Shown here one piece after another: positions 38,063 to 45,822 of a stretch of 64,000 nucleotides of DNA. Position numbers and translations under genes: made by a program. Within the stretch, counting starts at the first letter, position 1; each line of letters starts with the position of its first letter. Where the stretch lies: assembly GCF_015354505.1 (NCBI RefSeq), contig NZ_JACAFP010000008.1, forward strand, positions 62,005 to 126,004, in the 5' to 3' direction. Source of the stretch: Microbacterium sp. UFMG61 (GTDB taxonomy: Bacteria > Actinomycetota > Actinomycetes > Actinomycetales > Microbacteriaceae). Below the pieces are notes generated by a model that did not search any database, was not told where the DNA came from, and saw nothing but the letters and a program-made list of their open reading frames with translations.

Positions 38063-38145
38063 GCGCGAGTGGCGGAATGGTAGACGCGCTGGCTTCAGGT
38101 GCCAGTGTTCGCAAGGACGTGGGGGTTCGAGTCCCCCCTCGCGCA
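38063..38145 (+). tRNA. tRNA-Leu (CAG)
   Basis: An 83-nt type II cloverleaf with acceptor arms GCGCGAG (38063-38069) and CTCGCGC, discriminator A, long variable arm, and T-loop GGTTCGAGTCC. The anticodon loop TTCAGGT gives CAG. CCA is not encoded. Confidence 0.97.
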
Positions 38146-38186
38146 CAGAGACAGAGGATCGTGATGATTCTCGTCTGACTTCTTTA

Positions 38187-38229
38187 CGACGAAGGCCCGG
38201 TTCACTTCTGTGAGACCGGGCCTTCGTCG
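38187..38229 (+). terminator. tRNA-Leu terminator
   Basis: 15-bp arms CGACGAAGGCCCGGT (38187-38201) and ACCGGGCCTTCGTCG (38215-38229), followed by TTCTT. Confidence 0.88.
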
Positions 38230-38274
38230 TTCTTCGGCACGCAGCCGCAGGCTCACTCGCGGAAGCGCGCCCGT

Positions 38275-38685
38275 CTATCGCGGTGTGCGCCTACGACCGA
38301 TGACGAAGTCCGCCGCGGCGGCGGCACCGCCCCCCAGCGCGTAGGCGACCAGGTCGCCCGGATCGAAGCCGACCCCGAGCACGAGTCGCACCGGCCAGAA
38401 GCCCTGCGCCCACAGCGCCGGCAGGCCGGTCAGTTGGAAGACCTCGATCGCCGCGCAGAGTGCCAGTGCAATCACGCCGACGATCACGACGCTCGCGCGC
38501 GGGAAGGCGACGGCGATGACGAGATAGACCATGACGGCGTACAGGGCATCACCGGCTCGGTCGGCGATCGGTCCCGATCCCACGAGATGCGTGAGGAGGC
38601 CGGCTGCGATCACCAGACCGGCGCTCGCCAGCAGACGCCAGCGTCGAGCGGCTGCTCCCGTCTCACGTGACGAAGGGGAGTGCAT
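38275..38685 (-). CDS. DUF2809 membrane protein
   Basis: A 136-residue membrane protein with four predicted helices (about 17-35, 45-62, 65-82 and 108-126). The second half contains IEVFQLTGLPALW and GFDPGDLVAYALGG, the DUF2809 hallmark. Its function is unknown. It is encoded on the minus strand downstream of the XRE regulator gene with a 62-bp gap, so the two could share a transcript. It lies at the left side of the accessory region. Confidence 0.8.
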   Translation of the reverse strand: MHSPSSRETGAAARRWRLLASAGLVIAAGLLTHLVGSGPIADRAGDALYAVMVYLVIAVAFPRASVVIVGVIALALCAAIEVFQLTGLPALWAQGFWPVRLVLGVGFDPGDLVAYALGGGAAAAADFVIGRRRTPR

Positions 38686-38747
38686 CCGTTCACCCTAGAT
38701 CGCCGCGGTTGGATGCCGCGAGCAACCGCCAGGACCCGGCGATTCGG

Positions 38748-39251
38748 TCACTTCTCCGTCAGGACCGGCGCTCCGCGTTTCTTCTGAGAGCGATTGGGCT
38801 GACGGGAGAGCGGATATTTCTCGTCGAGCCGGGGCTCCAGCACGATGCGCTGGAGAGCGATGATCGCGATGAGTCCGCCCGACCAGTAGGCGATGATGAT
38901 GGCCGCGGCCGCGCCGCCCAGAGGGAAGCTCAGGATCGTCACGGCGATCCCGACGCCGATGTAGAGCATCCGCCACGCGCGAAGCGTGCGGTTGCGGGCG
39001 GCCTGCTGCTCTTCGATGCGCCGATCGAGCGACTCGAGACGATCGGTCTCGTCCATCTCATCGGAGGGTTGGAAGAGGTCGGTGACGCTCACGCTGAGCG
39101 CGTTGGCGATGAGCGCGAGCGATTCGAGGCTGGCGTCCTGTCCGGCCTCGAGTCGTTGCACTGTGCGGAGCCCGACACCGCTCTCGAAGGACAGCTTCTC
39201 CTGCGTCCATCCCTGATCGCGTCGGAGCTCGGGGATTCGTGTGTTGTTCAT
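38748..39251 (-). CDS. XRE-family regulator with two membrane helices
   Basis: A 167-residue membrane-tethered transcription factor. The N-terminal helix-turn-helix (residues about 5-60, LRRDQGWTQEKLSFESGVGLRTVQRLEAG) is of the XRE/Cro type. A charged linker follows, then two transmembrane helices (about 105-125 and 128-145) and a basic tail. The ATG at 39251 begins the HTH; an in-frame extension to 39293 is possible. Its upstream region contains repeat copy A of the flanking direct repeat pair. A regulatory link to the ABC cassette is possible but unproven. Confidence 0.82.
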   Translation of the reverse strand: MNNTRIPELRRDQGWTQEKLSFESGVGLRTVQRLEAGQDASLESLALIANALSVSVTDLFQPSDEMDETDRLESLDRRIEEQQAARNRTLRAWRMLYIGVGIAVTILSFPLGGAAAAIIIAYWSGGLIAIIALQRIVLEPRLDEKYPLSRQPNRSQKKRGAPVLTEK

Positions 39252-39328
39252 GTCTCCATCGTTTCCGCCGGGGTGAACGGCGCACCACGCCATCCACCCG
39301 CCATCCTGCCGTCAGTCGCCCGCCACCG

Positions 39329-39360
39329 ATCCGCCAACGCGCTGCGGAGCCGAGATCGAG
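39329..39360. repeat. Direct repeat copy A flanking the ABC cassette
   Basis: The 32-bp sequence starting ATCCGCCAACGCGCTGCGGA differs from the copy at 42649-42680 at only two positions and has the same orientation. It lies 20 bp past the end of the last cassette gene. The 3.3 kb between copies contains exactly the four-gene operon and its promoter region. Confidence 0.85.
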
Positions 39361-39380
39361 GAGGTACGAGCGAGCCACTG

Positions 39381-40049
39381 TCACCAGGAAGCCTGCTTTC
39401 GCCGCCGGGATCGAGTGTCGCTTATCGAGCGGCGAACCGAAGACGGAGAGTTACGTTCCGAGTAGAGAACTGAGAATGCGATCAGACCGACGGACAGCAT
39501 CGCGAACGCGGAGATCCAGGCTGGCGGGCTCCGCCCTTCCGCCAGCACAAAACCGACCACCTGCCCTCCGGGGAATTGCCCCATATCGAACGCGATCGGA
39601 ACAACGACAACGGGAAGCGCACATATCGCGCCGAGTCGCATGTCGGTGAAGGCCACCACGATGAGCGCCACACCGAAGAGACCCATGAATGCTCGCATCG
39701 GTGCCAGTGTCCCGGCGGTGAGACTCTCCGGGGCGCCCGCCGGGCCGAGCAAGGAGACAAGGCAAGCCCCGAGCGTGCCGACGATGACCAGGACGCTCGC
39801 ATTGAAGAACCGAAGGAGCCTAAGCGGCCGCACCCCGGGGAACTCGAACTGCTCGGACCTGCCGCTGAGACCAAGGGTCAGGATTCCCACGACCAAGATC
39901 TGCAACGGCGTCGCGGGTGCGAAGGTCACGATGCCTGAATCGTGGTAGATCACGAGTGGTTTCGAGCCCAGTACGAGGACAAGCGATTCAATCACCATCG
40001 ATGCCAGAATGACCAGCACCGTGTGACGCGTCTTGAAGTAGATATGCAT
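39381..40049 (-). CDS. Polytopic membrane protein of the ABC cassette
   Basis: A 222-residue membrane protein not recognised as any family. Six helices are predicted: about 8-28, 44-62, 82-104, 115-137, 140-158 and 180-200. A basic C-terminal tail (SVRRSISDTRSRRRKQ) is cytoplasmic. It is the last gene of the operon, six bp after the 424-residue protein, and ends 20 bp before direct repeat A. It is probably a second permease-like or accessory subunit for the ABC ATPase encoded upstream. Base composition looks less G+C-rich than its neighbours. Confidence 0.7.
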   Translation of the reverse strand: MHIYFKTRHTVLVILASMVIESLVLVLGSKPLVIYHDSGIVTFAPATPLQILVVGILTLGLSGRSEQFEFPGVRPLRLLRFFNASVLVIVGTLGACLVSLLGPAGAPESLTAGTLAPMRAFMGLFGVALIVVAFTDMRLGAICALPVVVVPIAFDMGQFPGGQVVGFVLAEGRSPPAWISAFAMLSVGLIAFSVLYSERNSPSSVRRSISDTRSRRRKQASW

Positions 40050-40055
40050 CGGGGG

Positions 40056-41330
40056 TCACGGAAAGTCTGACAGATCAACGGTGCAGTTCGCGTATGCGTC
40101 GAAGTTCGCTGACATCCATGCTCGCGACGCATCGTCGTCGAGCGCGCGGAGCTCAGCCAGAGCCTCCAGGTGCTCGCTCATCAGCTGCGCATTGGCTTCG
40201 GCGCCGGGTCCAGCGAGCCAGATGTCGACGAGAGATGTCTCGAACGTCATCGATGTCTCACAACTCGAGGTATGCAGGTCGACCAGGGACTCCAGCACGG
40301 AATGAACCGCGATGGAATGACTCGCGGGGTTGAGGTAGATGGTGCGGAGCGCACGGACCTCCTCTGTCGGCGCGGGGTGTGAGTCGGTGGTCTGTTCGAG
40401 TTCGGTGAAGGCAGCAGGGGTGTTGCGCATAATGCTCTGAACACGCTCCCAACGCTTCAGAAGGTCGTCCTTTACGGGCAGGTATGTCGGCAGAACCGAC
40501 AGGGCGAGGCTTCCGTCTTCGGATGCGATCCGTGACGTGCGGCTCGCAGCATCCAGGACGGGCACTCCCCACCGCTCGTCCTGGCCATCGACGATCGCTG
40601 CTCCGGTCGCACAGGCTCCCAACGCCAGTGCCGCGATCGTCATGCCCCACCAGCGGTCCTGGGAGGAGAAGATGGCGGTTACGCCTATCAGCAACCCGAG
40701 AAGGCCACAGATGAACAGAAGCTGGCCCAGGAAGAACGGAGGGTTCGACTTGAGGAAATCACCGCCCGCGCGGTTCCCGAACGGAAGCAAACTTCGCGCG
40801 AGACCCGTGCCTTGGCCGAGCAACGCGTAGCCGTAAAGCGCCGCAGGCAGGCCAGCCGCCACCAGAACGGCACCCCAACGCCGCAATGCCCCCGCGGTGA
40901 CATACCCCCAGCCGGCCGCCAGACAGAGGGTCGCGAACGAAACCCCAAGGTTCGCCCAGAGAGGTTGATCTGCAAGAGTGAACAGCAGCCCTCGGCCATG
41001 CAGGACCACAACGATCGCGATGTATACAGCTGCTGCGTACGACACACCAGCGGCAAACTGCAGGAGGAGGATTCTCGCAGCCGGTTGGGTTGCAGTGTCG
41101 AGAACTGGCGCTCCGCCGTGCCGGAACTCGCGAAGTCCATCCCACGCGGCGAATCCGGCGATCACCGGAGCGAGAACCGCACTCGTCGATGCGGCGACGT
41201 TCGCAATGTTCGCTGCGGACGAGACGGAAGGATACGAAGCATTCCAGGCGATCAAGGCGCCCGCCAGCGCGAGCGCAGGCGCCGCCACGAGAAAGATGGA
41301 GTGGCGAATGTGCAACGAGTAAGGGCTCAT
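40056..41330 (-). CDS. Putative ABC transporter membrane protein with soluble C-terminal domain
   Basis: A 424-residue membrane protein I do not recognise. The N-terminal half has about six to seven helices (14-31, 43-60, 86-112, 120-143, 148-168, 196-218 and 228-248). The C-terminal 170 residues are soluble, with several Trp and Asp and two Cys ([12 protein letters not shown] and YANCTVDL), and probably face outside. The ATG overlaps the ATPase stop by four bases (ATGA). It is presumed to be the main permease of the cassette. Transport direction is unknown. Confidence 0.7.
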   Translation of the reverse strand: MSPYSLHIRHSIFLVAAPALALAGALIAWNASYPSVSSAANIANVAASTSAVLAPVIAGFAAWDGLREFRHGGAPVLDTATQPAARILLLQFAAGVSYAAAVYIAIVVVLHGRGLLFTLADQPLWANLGVSFATLCLAAGWGYVTAGALRRWGAVLVAAGLPAALYGYALLGQGTGLARSLLPFGNRAGGDFLKSNPPFFLGQLLFICGLLGLLIGVTAIFSSQDRWWGMTIAALALGACATGAAIVDGQDERWGVPVLDAASRTSRIASEDGSLALSVLPTYLPVKDDLLKRWERVQSIMRNTPAAFTELEQTTDSHPAPTEEVRALRTIYLNPASHSIAVHSVLESLVDLHTSSCETSMTFETSLVDIWLAGPGAEANAQLMSEHLEALAELRALDDDASRAWMSANFDAYANCTVDLSDFP

Positions 41331-42115
41331 CGGATCGCCGATACGTCGCCTATGTGAGTTGCGAGGTGGAGCCCTGTATAGGCGCGCTCAATCGGCGTAT
41401 TTCCGGGAGCCTGAGCGACGTCGAGAGAAGAGAGCGCCGCGGGGGTGCCGTGAAAGGCGACCCTGCCCTCGATGACCATCAGAATCTGATCGGAATGCAA
41501 AGCGGCTTCGTCGATGAGATGTGTGCTCGTCAAGACGGTGCGGTCGCGTCCGAGGTCGTCGACGAGCCGCCGAAGCATGATTCGTTGTTCGGGGTCGAGG
41601 CCGGAGGCGGGTTCATCCAGGATCAGGATTGATGGGTCGTTCACGATCGCCTGTCCTATGCCTGCGCGGCGAAGCATCCCTCCTGAGAGCGCGCCGAGCT
41701 TGGTGTCGCGGTTCTTGTAAAGGTCCACGCCATGGATCGCAGCTTCGATGCTTGCTCTTCGCTCTTTACGGGGGACGCCTTTGAGCCACGCACAGTAGCT
41801 GATGAACTCGGTCACCGTAAGCGACGGAGTGAAGGTGAAACTCTGCGGCAGGTACCCCGTCTGTCGACGGATCACCGCGCGCCCATGCCTGAGGAGCGGA
41901 TCCTCTCCGAGGATCTTGACGTTGCCCCGATAACGCTGATGGAGTCCAGCGAGGACCCTGAGTGTCGTGGATTTTCCGGATCCGTTCCGACCGACAAGGG
42001 AAGTGACTCCCTTGTCGAGCTGGAACGAGACCCCATCGAGCGCTGGCGTCGACTCTGACTTGTATGACACCGTGAGCTCGGAAACGGTGATGCTCTGAAT
42101 CAAAGGATCAATCAC
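41327..42115 (-). CDS. ABC transporter ATP-binding protein of the cassette
   Basis: An ATPase of 262 residues. Walker A is GRNGSGKST (42-50), the Q-loop is at PQSF (near 91), the signature is LSGGM (143-147), Walker B is [13 protein letters not shown] (Glu168) and the switch His is His199. It resembles drug or lantibiotic-type exporter ATPases. The GTG start at 42115 is chosen because it overlaps the secreted-protein stop by eight bases (GTGATTGA), so translation is coupled. The longer upstream frame is a shadow of the secreted-protein gene. Confidence 0.88.
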   Translation of the reverse strand: MIDPLIQSITVSELTVSYKSESTPALDGVSFQLDKGVTSLVGRNGSGKSTTLRVLAGLHQRYRGNVKILGEDPLLRHGRAVIRRQTGYLPQSFTFTPSLTVTEFISYCAWLKGVPRKERRASIEAAIHGVDLYKNRDTKLGALSGGMLRRAGIGQAIVNDPSILILDEPASGLDPEQRIMLRRLVDDLGRDRTVLTSTHLIDEAALHSDQILMVIEGRVAFHGTPAALSSLDVAQAPGNTPIERAYTGLHLATHIGDVSAIR

Positions 42116-42533
42116 AGATGGAGAGCTCGCCCGTGTTCCCACTGAGGACAGCGCTGTACCCGGAGAAGTAGGACTGACCGAAGTACTGGCGGGTACCAGA
42201 GCCAGAGCCTGCATCACACTTGGTCGTTGAGCCCCAGTAGCTGGAACGATTGCCCGACCAAGAGAACGTGCTCACCGTCGGGTGCCACCAGCCTTCGCTT
42301 CGGTGAATCTCGTACACCCATGTGCGCTGCGCGCTCGTGCTGCAGGTGCCGGACCCAGAACCGGTGATCTGGCTACCGCTCTTGTATGGCACGCCTGCGT
42401 AGACGGAACATCCCGCAGGCTGCGCGGCCTGAGCTGCGCCGGCGCTCACAGCAATGCCAGCAACCGCAAGTGCGATTGTGATCAGCGCGGCACCCACACG
42501 GCTTCTTCTCGTCGATGAGATGGCTTCTCGCAT
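42108..42533 (-). CDS. Secreted four-cysteine protein of unknown function
   Basis: A 141-residue Sec-exported protein. The signal peptide has basic STRRSR, a hydrophobic core (about 15-30) and an AQA cleavage site near residue 36. The mature part, about 105 residues, is rich in Gly, Ser, Trp and Tyr and has four cysteines (42, 64, 106 and 140), likely two disulfides. GSGSGT occurs twice (58-63 and 109-114). A strong GGAAGGAG ribosome site precedes the ATG. It is the first gene of the operon with the ABC ATPase. It may be a bacteriocin-like or signalling protein; this is inference. Confidence 0.83.
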   Translation of the reverse strand: MREAISSTRRSRVGAALITIALAVAGIAVSAGAAQAAQPAGCSVYAGVPYKSGSQITGSGSGTCSTSAQRTWVYEIHRSEGWWHPTVSTFSWSGNRSSYWGSTTKCDAGSGSGTRQYFGQSYFSGYSAVLSGNTGELSICD

Positions 42534-42551
42534 TGTCCAACTCCTTCCAAG

Positions 42552-42574
42552 CACGCAGAGACTCTCTCTGCGTG
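42552..42574 (-). promoter_or_regulatory. Perfect leader hairpin upstream of the secreted-protein gene
   Basis: Ten-base arms CACGCAGAGA and TCTCTGCGTG flank a three-base loop CTC, just upstream of the ribosome site. This could be an mRNA hairpin or an operator. Confidence 0.6.
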
Positions 42575-42648
42575 GCCAACGATCCACGAGTTCGAGAGCG
42601 CACAAAAACGTCACGCGGAGTGAGTGCTGGCATCCCGGAATGGCATCC

Positions 42649-42680
42649 ATCCGCCAACGCGCCGCGGAGCGGAGATCGAG
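42649..42680. repeat. Direct repeat copy B flanking the ABC cassette
   Basis: Starts ATCCGCCAACGCGCCGCGGA and matches copy A (39329-39360) at 30 of 32 positions. It lies 116 bp upstream of the first cassette gene. On its right, an inverted repeat CTAGGCC / GGCCTAG (42692-42714) precedes the rbsK-like gene. Confidence 0.85.
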
Positions 42681-42749
42681 CTGCGAAGGACCTAGGCCGA
42701 GCGTGATGGCCTAGCATCGTCCTGTTCGATCAGATCGGCGGTGCGTGAG

Positions 42750-43691
42750 ATGAAGCCTGTGTACGTGGTGGGTTCCGCCAACATCGACCGCTGCTACTCG
42801 GTCATCTCCTTCCCTCGCGCAGGCGAGACGCTGAATGCGACCGCTTACACGGAGTCGCTCGGCGGCAAGGGCGCCAATCAGGCGGCCGCGTCGGCGCTCG
42901 CGGGTGGCCTGGTCCGGTTCATCGGCGCGGTCGGGGACGACGCCGGCGGAGCATCCGTTCTGCACGCTCTCGAGGCTCGCGGCGTCGAGACGACCCACCT
43001 CACTCGGCGCGATGGCACGGCGACCGGCACTGCCGCGGTCGTGGTGGATGAGACGGGCGAGAACCTGATCATCGTCGCCGGTGGGGCGAACCTCGTTCTC
43101 TCCGGAGACGACGTGCGCTCGGCGCTGGATCGCGCGGAGTCGGGGTCGCTCGTCGTCGCACAGGGGGAGATCCCGGTCGAGGCGATCGCCGCGGCAGCCG
43201 AGGTGGCGCAGTCACGCGGGTTGTCGTTCCTGCTGAACCTCGCACCCTTCGTGCCCGTGAGTGAAGAGGTCCTCCGTTCGGCGTCGCTGCTCGTCGTCAA
43301 CGCCACCGAGGCGATCGACACGGCAGCGCACCTCGGTCTCGGTGAGCCGTCGGATGCGACCGACGCAGCAGCGCGGCTGCGCGACCATCTGCGCATCGAC
43401 GTGATCGCGACGCTCGGGGGAGAGGGGTGCGTCGTGATGGCGACGGACGGCGACTCGACGGCGATCGGCTCACCCGCGGTGGAACGGGTGGTCGACACGA
43501 CCGGAGCGGGTGACGCCTTCGTCGGCATCCTCGCCGCTCGACTGGCCAGAGGCGACGACCTCGTCACCGCCTCTCGTGTCGCCACCGTCGGGGCCTCGTT
43601 CGCGGTGCAGCGACAAGGCACGGCCGAGTCGTACCCGGACGCCGATGAGCTCGATGCGCTCGTCGCCTCGATCGGGACGGTGCCACGGTGA
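42750..43691 (+). CDS. PfkB-family sugar kinase (ribokinase-like)
   Basis: A 313-residue ATP-dependent sugar kinase, closest in style to ribokinase. Motifs are the N-terminal GSANIDRCY, the substrate-binding GGKGANQAAA, LNLAPF and the C-terminal anion-hole motif DTTGAGDAFVG, whose Asp is the catalytic base. ATG 42750 is used; a GTG nine bases earlier is also possible. The stop overlaps the next gene by four bases (GTGA). The substrate is uncertain: ribose is the default for this subfamily but no ribose transporter is close. Confidence 0.87.
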   Translation: MKPVYVVGSANIDRCYSVISFPRAGETLNATAYTESLGGKGANQAAASALAGGLVRFIGAVGDDAGGASVLHALEARGVETTHLTRRDGTATGTAAVVVDETGENLIIVAGGANLVLSGDDVRSALDRAESGSLVVAQGEIPVEAIAAAAEVAQSRGLSFLLNLAPFVPVSEEVLRSASLLVVNATEAIDTAAHLGLGEPSDATDAAARLRDHLRIDVIATLGGEGCVVMATDGDSTAIGSPAVERVVDTTGAGDAFVGILAARLARGDDLVTASRVATVGASFAVQRQGTAESYPDADELDALVASIGTVPR

Positions 43692-44056
43692 TCCGTTCGT
43701 CGACGCGCTTCCCCCGCTCGGTCTACTCGGTGGGCGACGAGCCCGATGCACGTTTCACCCTCGCGAACGAGCGGACCTTCCTCGCGTGGATTCGCACAGC
43801 GCTGGCGCTGCTCGCGGGAGGTGTGGCCCTCGATCTGCTCGGCCTCGACCTGCAGTCCGGATTCCGGCTCGCCGCATCGCTCACCCTCGTTGCTGCAGGG
43901 ATCGTGCTGCCGCTCTTCGGATGGCTGAACTGGGCCGCGACCGAGCGGGCCCTGCGACGCGGCGACGCTCTTCCCGGTTCGTGGCTCGGGGCGTTCCTCG
44001 GGGTCGCGGTCACTCTCGCCGGCGTGCTGCTCGCTCTCGCGATCCTGCTGCGCTGA
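43688..44056 (+). CDS. DUF202 (YidH-like) membrane protein
   Basis: A 122-residue membrane protein of the DUF202 family. It has the signature FTLANERTFLAWIRTALALLAGG near residues 23-45, followed by two more helices (about 58-80 and 97-120). Function is unknown; YidH-like proteins often occur as pairs, as here. The GTG start overlaps the kinase stop by four bases, and its own stop shares one base with the next ATG (TGATG). Confidence 0.85.
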   Translation: MIRSSTRFPRSVYSVGDEPDARFTLANERTFLAWIRTALALLAGGVALDLLGLDLQSGFRLAASLTLVAAGIVLPLFGWLNWAATERALRRGDALPGSWLGAFLGVAVTLAGVLLALAILLR

Positions 44057-44394
44057 TGACGGTCTTCGACCCCGGACTTCAGCCTGAGCGCACCGATCTC
44101 GCGTGGCGTCGCACCGCGCTCGCCGTCGGAGTCGGCTCGCTGGTGTCGATGCGCCTCCTGCCAGCCGTTCTCGGCGACGCGGCGTGGGCGCTCTGCGGTG
44201 TAACGGGAGTGCTCTTCTCGGTGTGGCTGTGGTCGATGGCGCAGCGCCGCTATCGCGAGATCGATCGCCGTCTGCACGTGCAGGGCGACCACGCGGCCCT
44301 CCCGGGCGCGCTACCGCTGCTCGTGCTGGCCGTCGTGGTCGGGGCCGCGGGGACTGTCGCGCTCGGGGTCATCGCTGTCGGGTGGAGGGCGTGA
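44056..44394 (+). CDS. Second DUF202 membrane protein
   Basis: A 112-residue relative of the preceding protein, with the DUF202 signature LQPERTDLAWRRTALAVGVGSLVSMR, three helices (about 20-38, 43-62 and 86-108) and a basic loop (AQRRYREIDRRL). It is co-translated with its neighbours through one-base stop/start overlaps on both sides. The pair probably forms a hetero-oligomeric membrane complex, but this is not shown. Confidence 0.83.
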   Translation: MTVFDPGLQPERTDLAWRRTALAVGVGSLVSMRLLPAVLGDAAWALCGVTGVLFSVWLWSMAQRRYREIDRRLHVQGDHAALPGALPLLVLAVVVGAAGTVALGVIAVGWRA

Positions 44395-44909
44395 TGCCAG
44401 AGGACCGCGGGATGACCCCCTTCCGCGAGCGGAGCACGGGGCCCGGATGGATGCCGATCGCCGGCATCCTCACGTTCGCTCTGCTGGCGTTCGTCGCCTG
44501 GCTGGCGATTCCCGAGCTGGTCGCCCACCCGGAGTCGATGAACGGCTGGCTGCTCGCGGTGGTCGTGGGTGCGACCATCATGGTGCTCATCGCCGTTCTG
44601 CTGTTGATCATGCGCCGGGCGACCGTCGTCGTCACGGCCACCCATGTCGACGTGTACCTCGATCCATTCCGGATCATGCATATATCCCACGAGGTGATCG
44701 AGAGCGTCGAGGAGACGCATGTCTCGTTCGCCGATGCGCAGGGGTGGGGCTGGCGCCTCGCCGGCACGGAGCAGTACCTGCTCTGGTCGGCAGGGCCCGC
44801 CGTGCGGCTGCAGCTGACCCGCGGCGGGGCTCGGATCCTGCGCAGCGATCGCACCGCAGAGCTGATGACGGCGATCGCACAGGCGCGGTCCGACCCGAGC
44901 CACAGCTGA
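44394..44909 (+). CDS. Membrane protein with PH-like (DUF3093-type) domain
   Basis: A 171-residue protein with two transmembrane helices (about 23-42 and 52-73), then a predominantly beta cytoplasmic region (ATVVVTATHVDVYLDPFRIMHISHEVIES) and WGWRLAGTEQYLLWSAGPAVRLQL. It resembles actinobacterial membrane proteins with a bacterial PH-type fold. It starts at an ATG sharing one base with the DUF202 stop. Its function is unknown; it is the last gene of this run, before the 48-bp gap to the siderophore reductase gene. Confidence 0.65.
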   Translation: MPEDRGMTPFRERSTGPGWMPIAGILTFALLAFVAWLAIPELVAHPESMNGWLLAVVVGATIMVLIAVLLLIMRRATVVVTATHVDVYLDPFRIMHISHEVIESVEETHVSFADAQGWGWRLAGTEQYLLWSAGPAVRLQLTRGGARILRSDRTAELMTAIAQARSDPSHS

Positions 44910-44956
44910 CCACGGCAGACTGGAGTGGACGACACCCCCCCACATCAGGAGACCCG

Positions 44957-45754
44957 ATGACAGATCAGCCTCGGAAGGCACCGAGCCAGGCGGTACTCAC
45001 GGTGCAGGAGGTCGAGCAGATCAGTCCCGACCTCATCCGCATCACCGCAGGCGGAGAAGGCTACGAGGCGTTCATCGACAACTCCTCCACGGACAAGTAC
45101 GTGAAGATCCTGTTCGCCGACCCGGCTCACGGACTCACGCCGCCGTACGACCTGACACAGCTGCGTGCCGAGAGCCCCGAGAAGCTCCCGACTCGCCGCA
45201 CGTACACGGTCCGAGCGACGGATGTCGCGCGGCAGCGCCTCGTGATCGACTTCGTCGTGCACGGCGATGAGGGCGTGGCCGGGCCCTGGGCTCGCCGCGC
45301 GCAGCCGGGAGACACCCTCGTGGTCAGCGGTGCGGGCGGCGGGTATGCCCCCGACCCGACGGCGCCGTGGCATCTGCTGATCGGCGACCACACGGCTCTG
45401 CCGGCGATCTCGTCGGCAGTCGAGGCGTTCGCCCCGGGTGCTGTCGGGTACATCGTGCTGTCGATCGCGGATCCCGCCGACCGCATCCTGCCCGAGGTGC
45501 CGGCAGGGGTGTTGGTCCACTGGACGCAGACCGACGACGAACTGCTGTCGGTGGTCGGGAGCCTCGCGTGGCGCGACGGGGACCCGAGTGTCTTCGCTCA
45601 CGGTGAGCGCGGAACGATCAAGGCAGTTCGAGCGCTGCTGAAAGAGCACGCCGTGCCGCGCGAGCACCTCTCGATCTCGGCCTACTGGGCCCGTGGGCGT
45701 GCGGAAGACCAGTTCCAGGCCGAGAAGCGCGAGCCGATCGGTCAGATCGAGTAG
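44957..45754 (+). CDS. Siderophore-interacting FAD/NAD(P)H reductase (SIP)
   Basis: It releases iron from ferric siderophores by reduction. The 265-residue protein has the SIP architecture: FAD-binding domain with KLPTRRTYTVRATD near residues 75-90 and GPWARRAQPGD near 115, then an NAD(P)H-binding domain with HLLIGDHTALPAISS, and the C-terminal AYWARGRAEDQF motif. AGGAGA precedes the ATG by five bases. It is encoded 12 kb from the siderophore importer. No iron box was seen directly upstream. Confidence 0.92.
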   Translation: MTDQPRKAPSQAVLTVQEVEQISPDLIRITAGGEGYEAFIDNSSTDKYVKILFADPAHGLTPPYDLTQLRAESPEKLPTRRTYTVRATDVARQRLVIDFVVHGDEGVAGPWARRAQPGDTLVVSGAGGGYAPDPTAPWHLLIGDHTALPAISSAVEAFAPGAVGYIVLSIADPADRILPEVPAGVLVHWTQTDDELLSVVGSLAWRDGDPSVFAHGERGTIKAVRALLKEHAVPREHLSISAYWARGRAEDQFQAEKREPIGQIE

Positions 45755-45822
45755 ACGCCGCGGGGATCGGTCTCGCTAACGTCGGCTCCGCGGCCCTTCG
45801 AGGGGATTGCTGACCTCGTGGC

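Noticed and set aside
37781-38146. N-terminal extension of fhaA starting MREGGLEPPRP
   Set aside because: It is antisense to tRNA-Leu. FhaA homology begins at GTG 37780.
39329-42680. Calling the cassette a lactococcin-972-type bacteriocin locus
   Set aside because: The general layout is similar, but the secreted protein is larger with four Cys and I see no convincing motif match. The function is left open.
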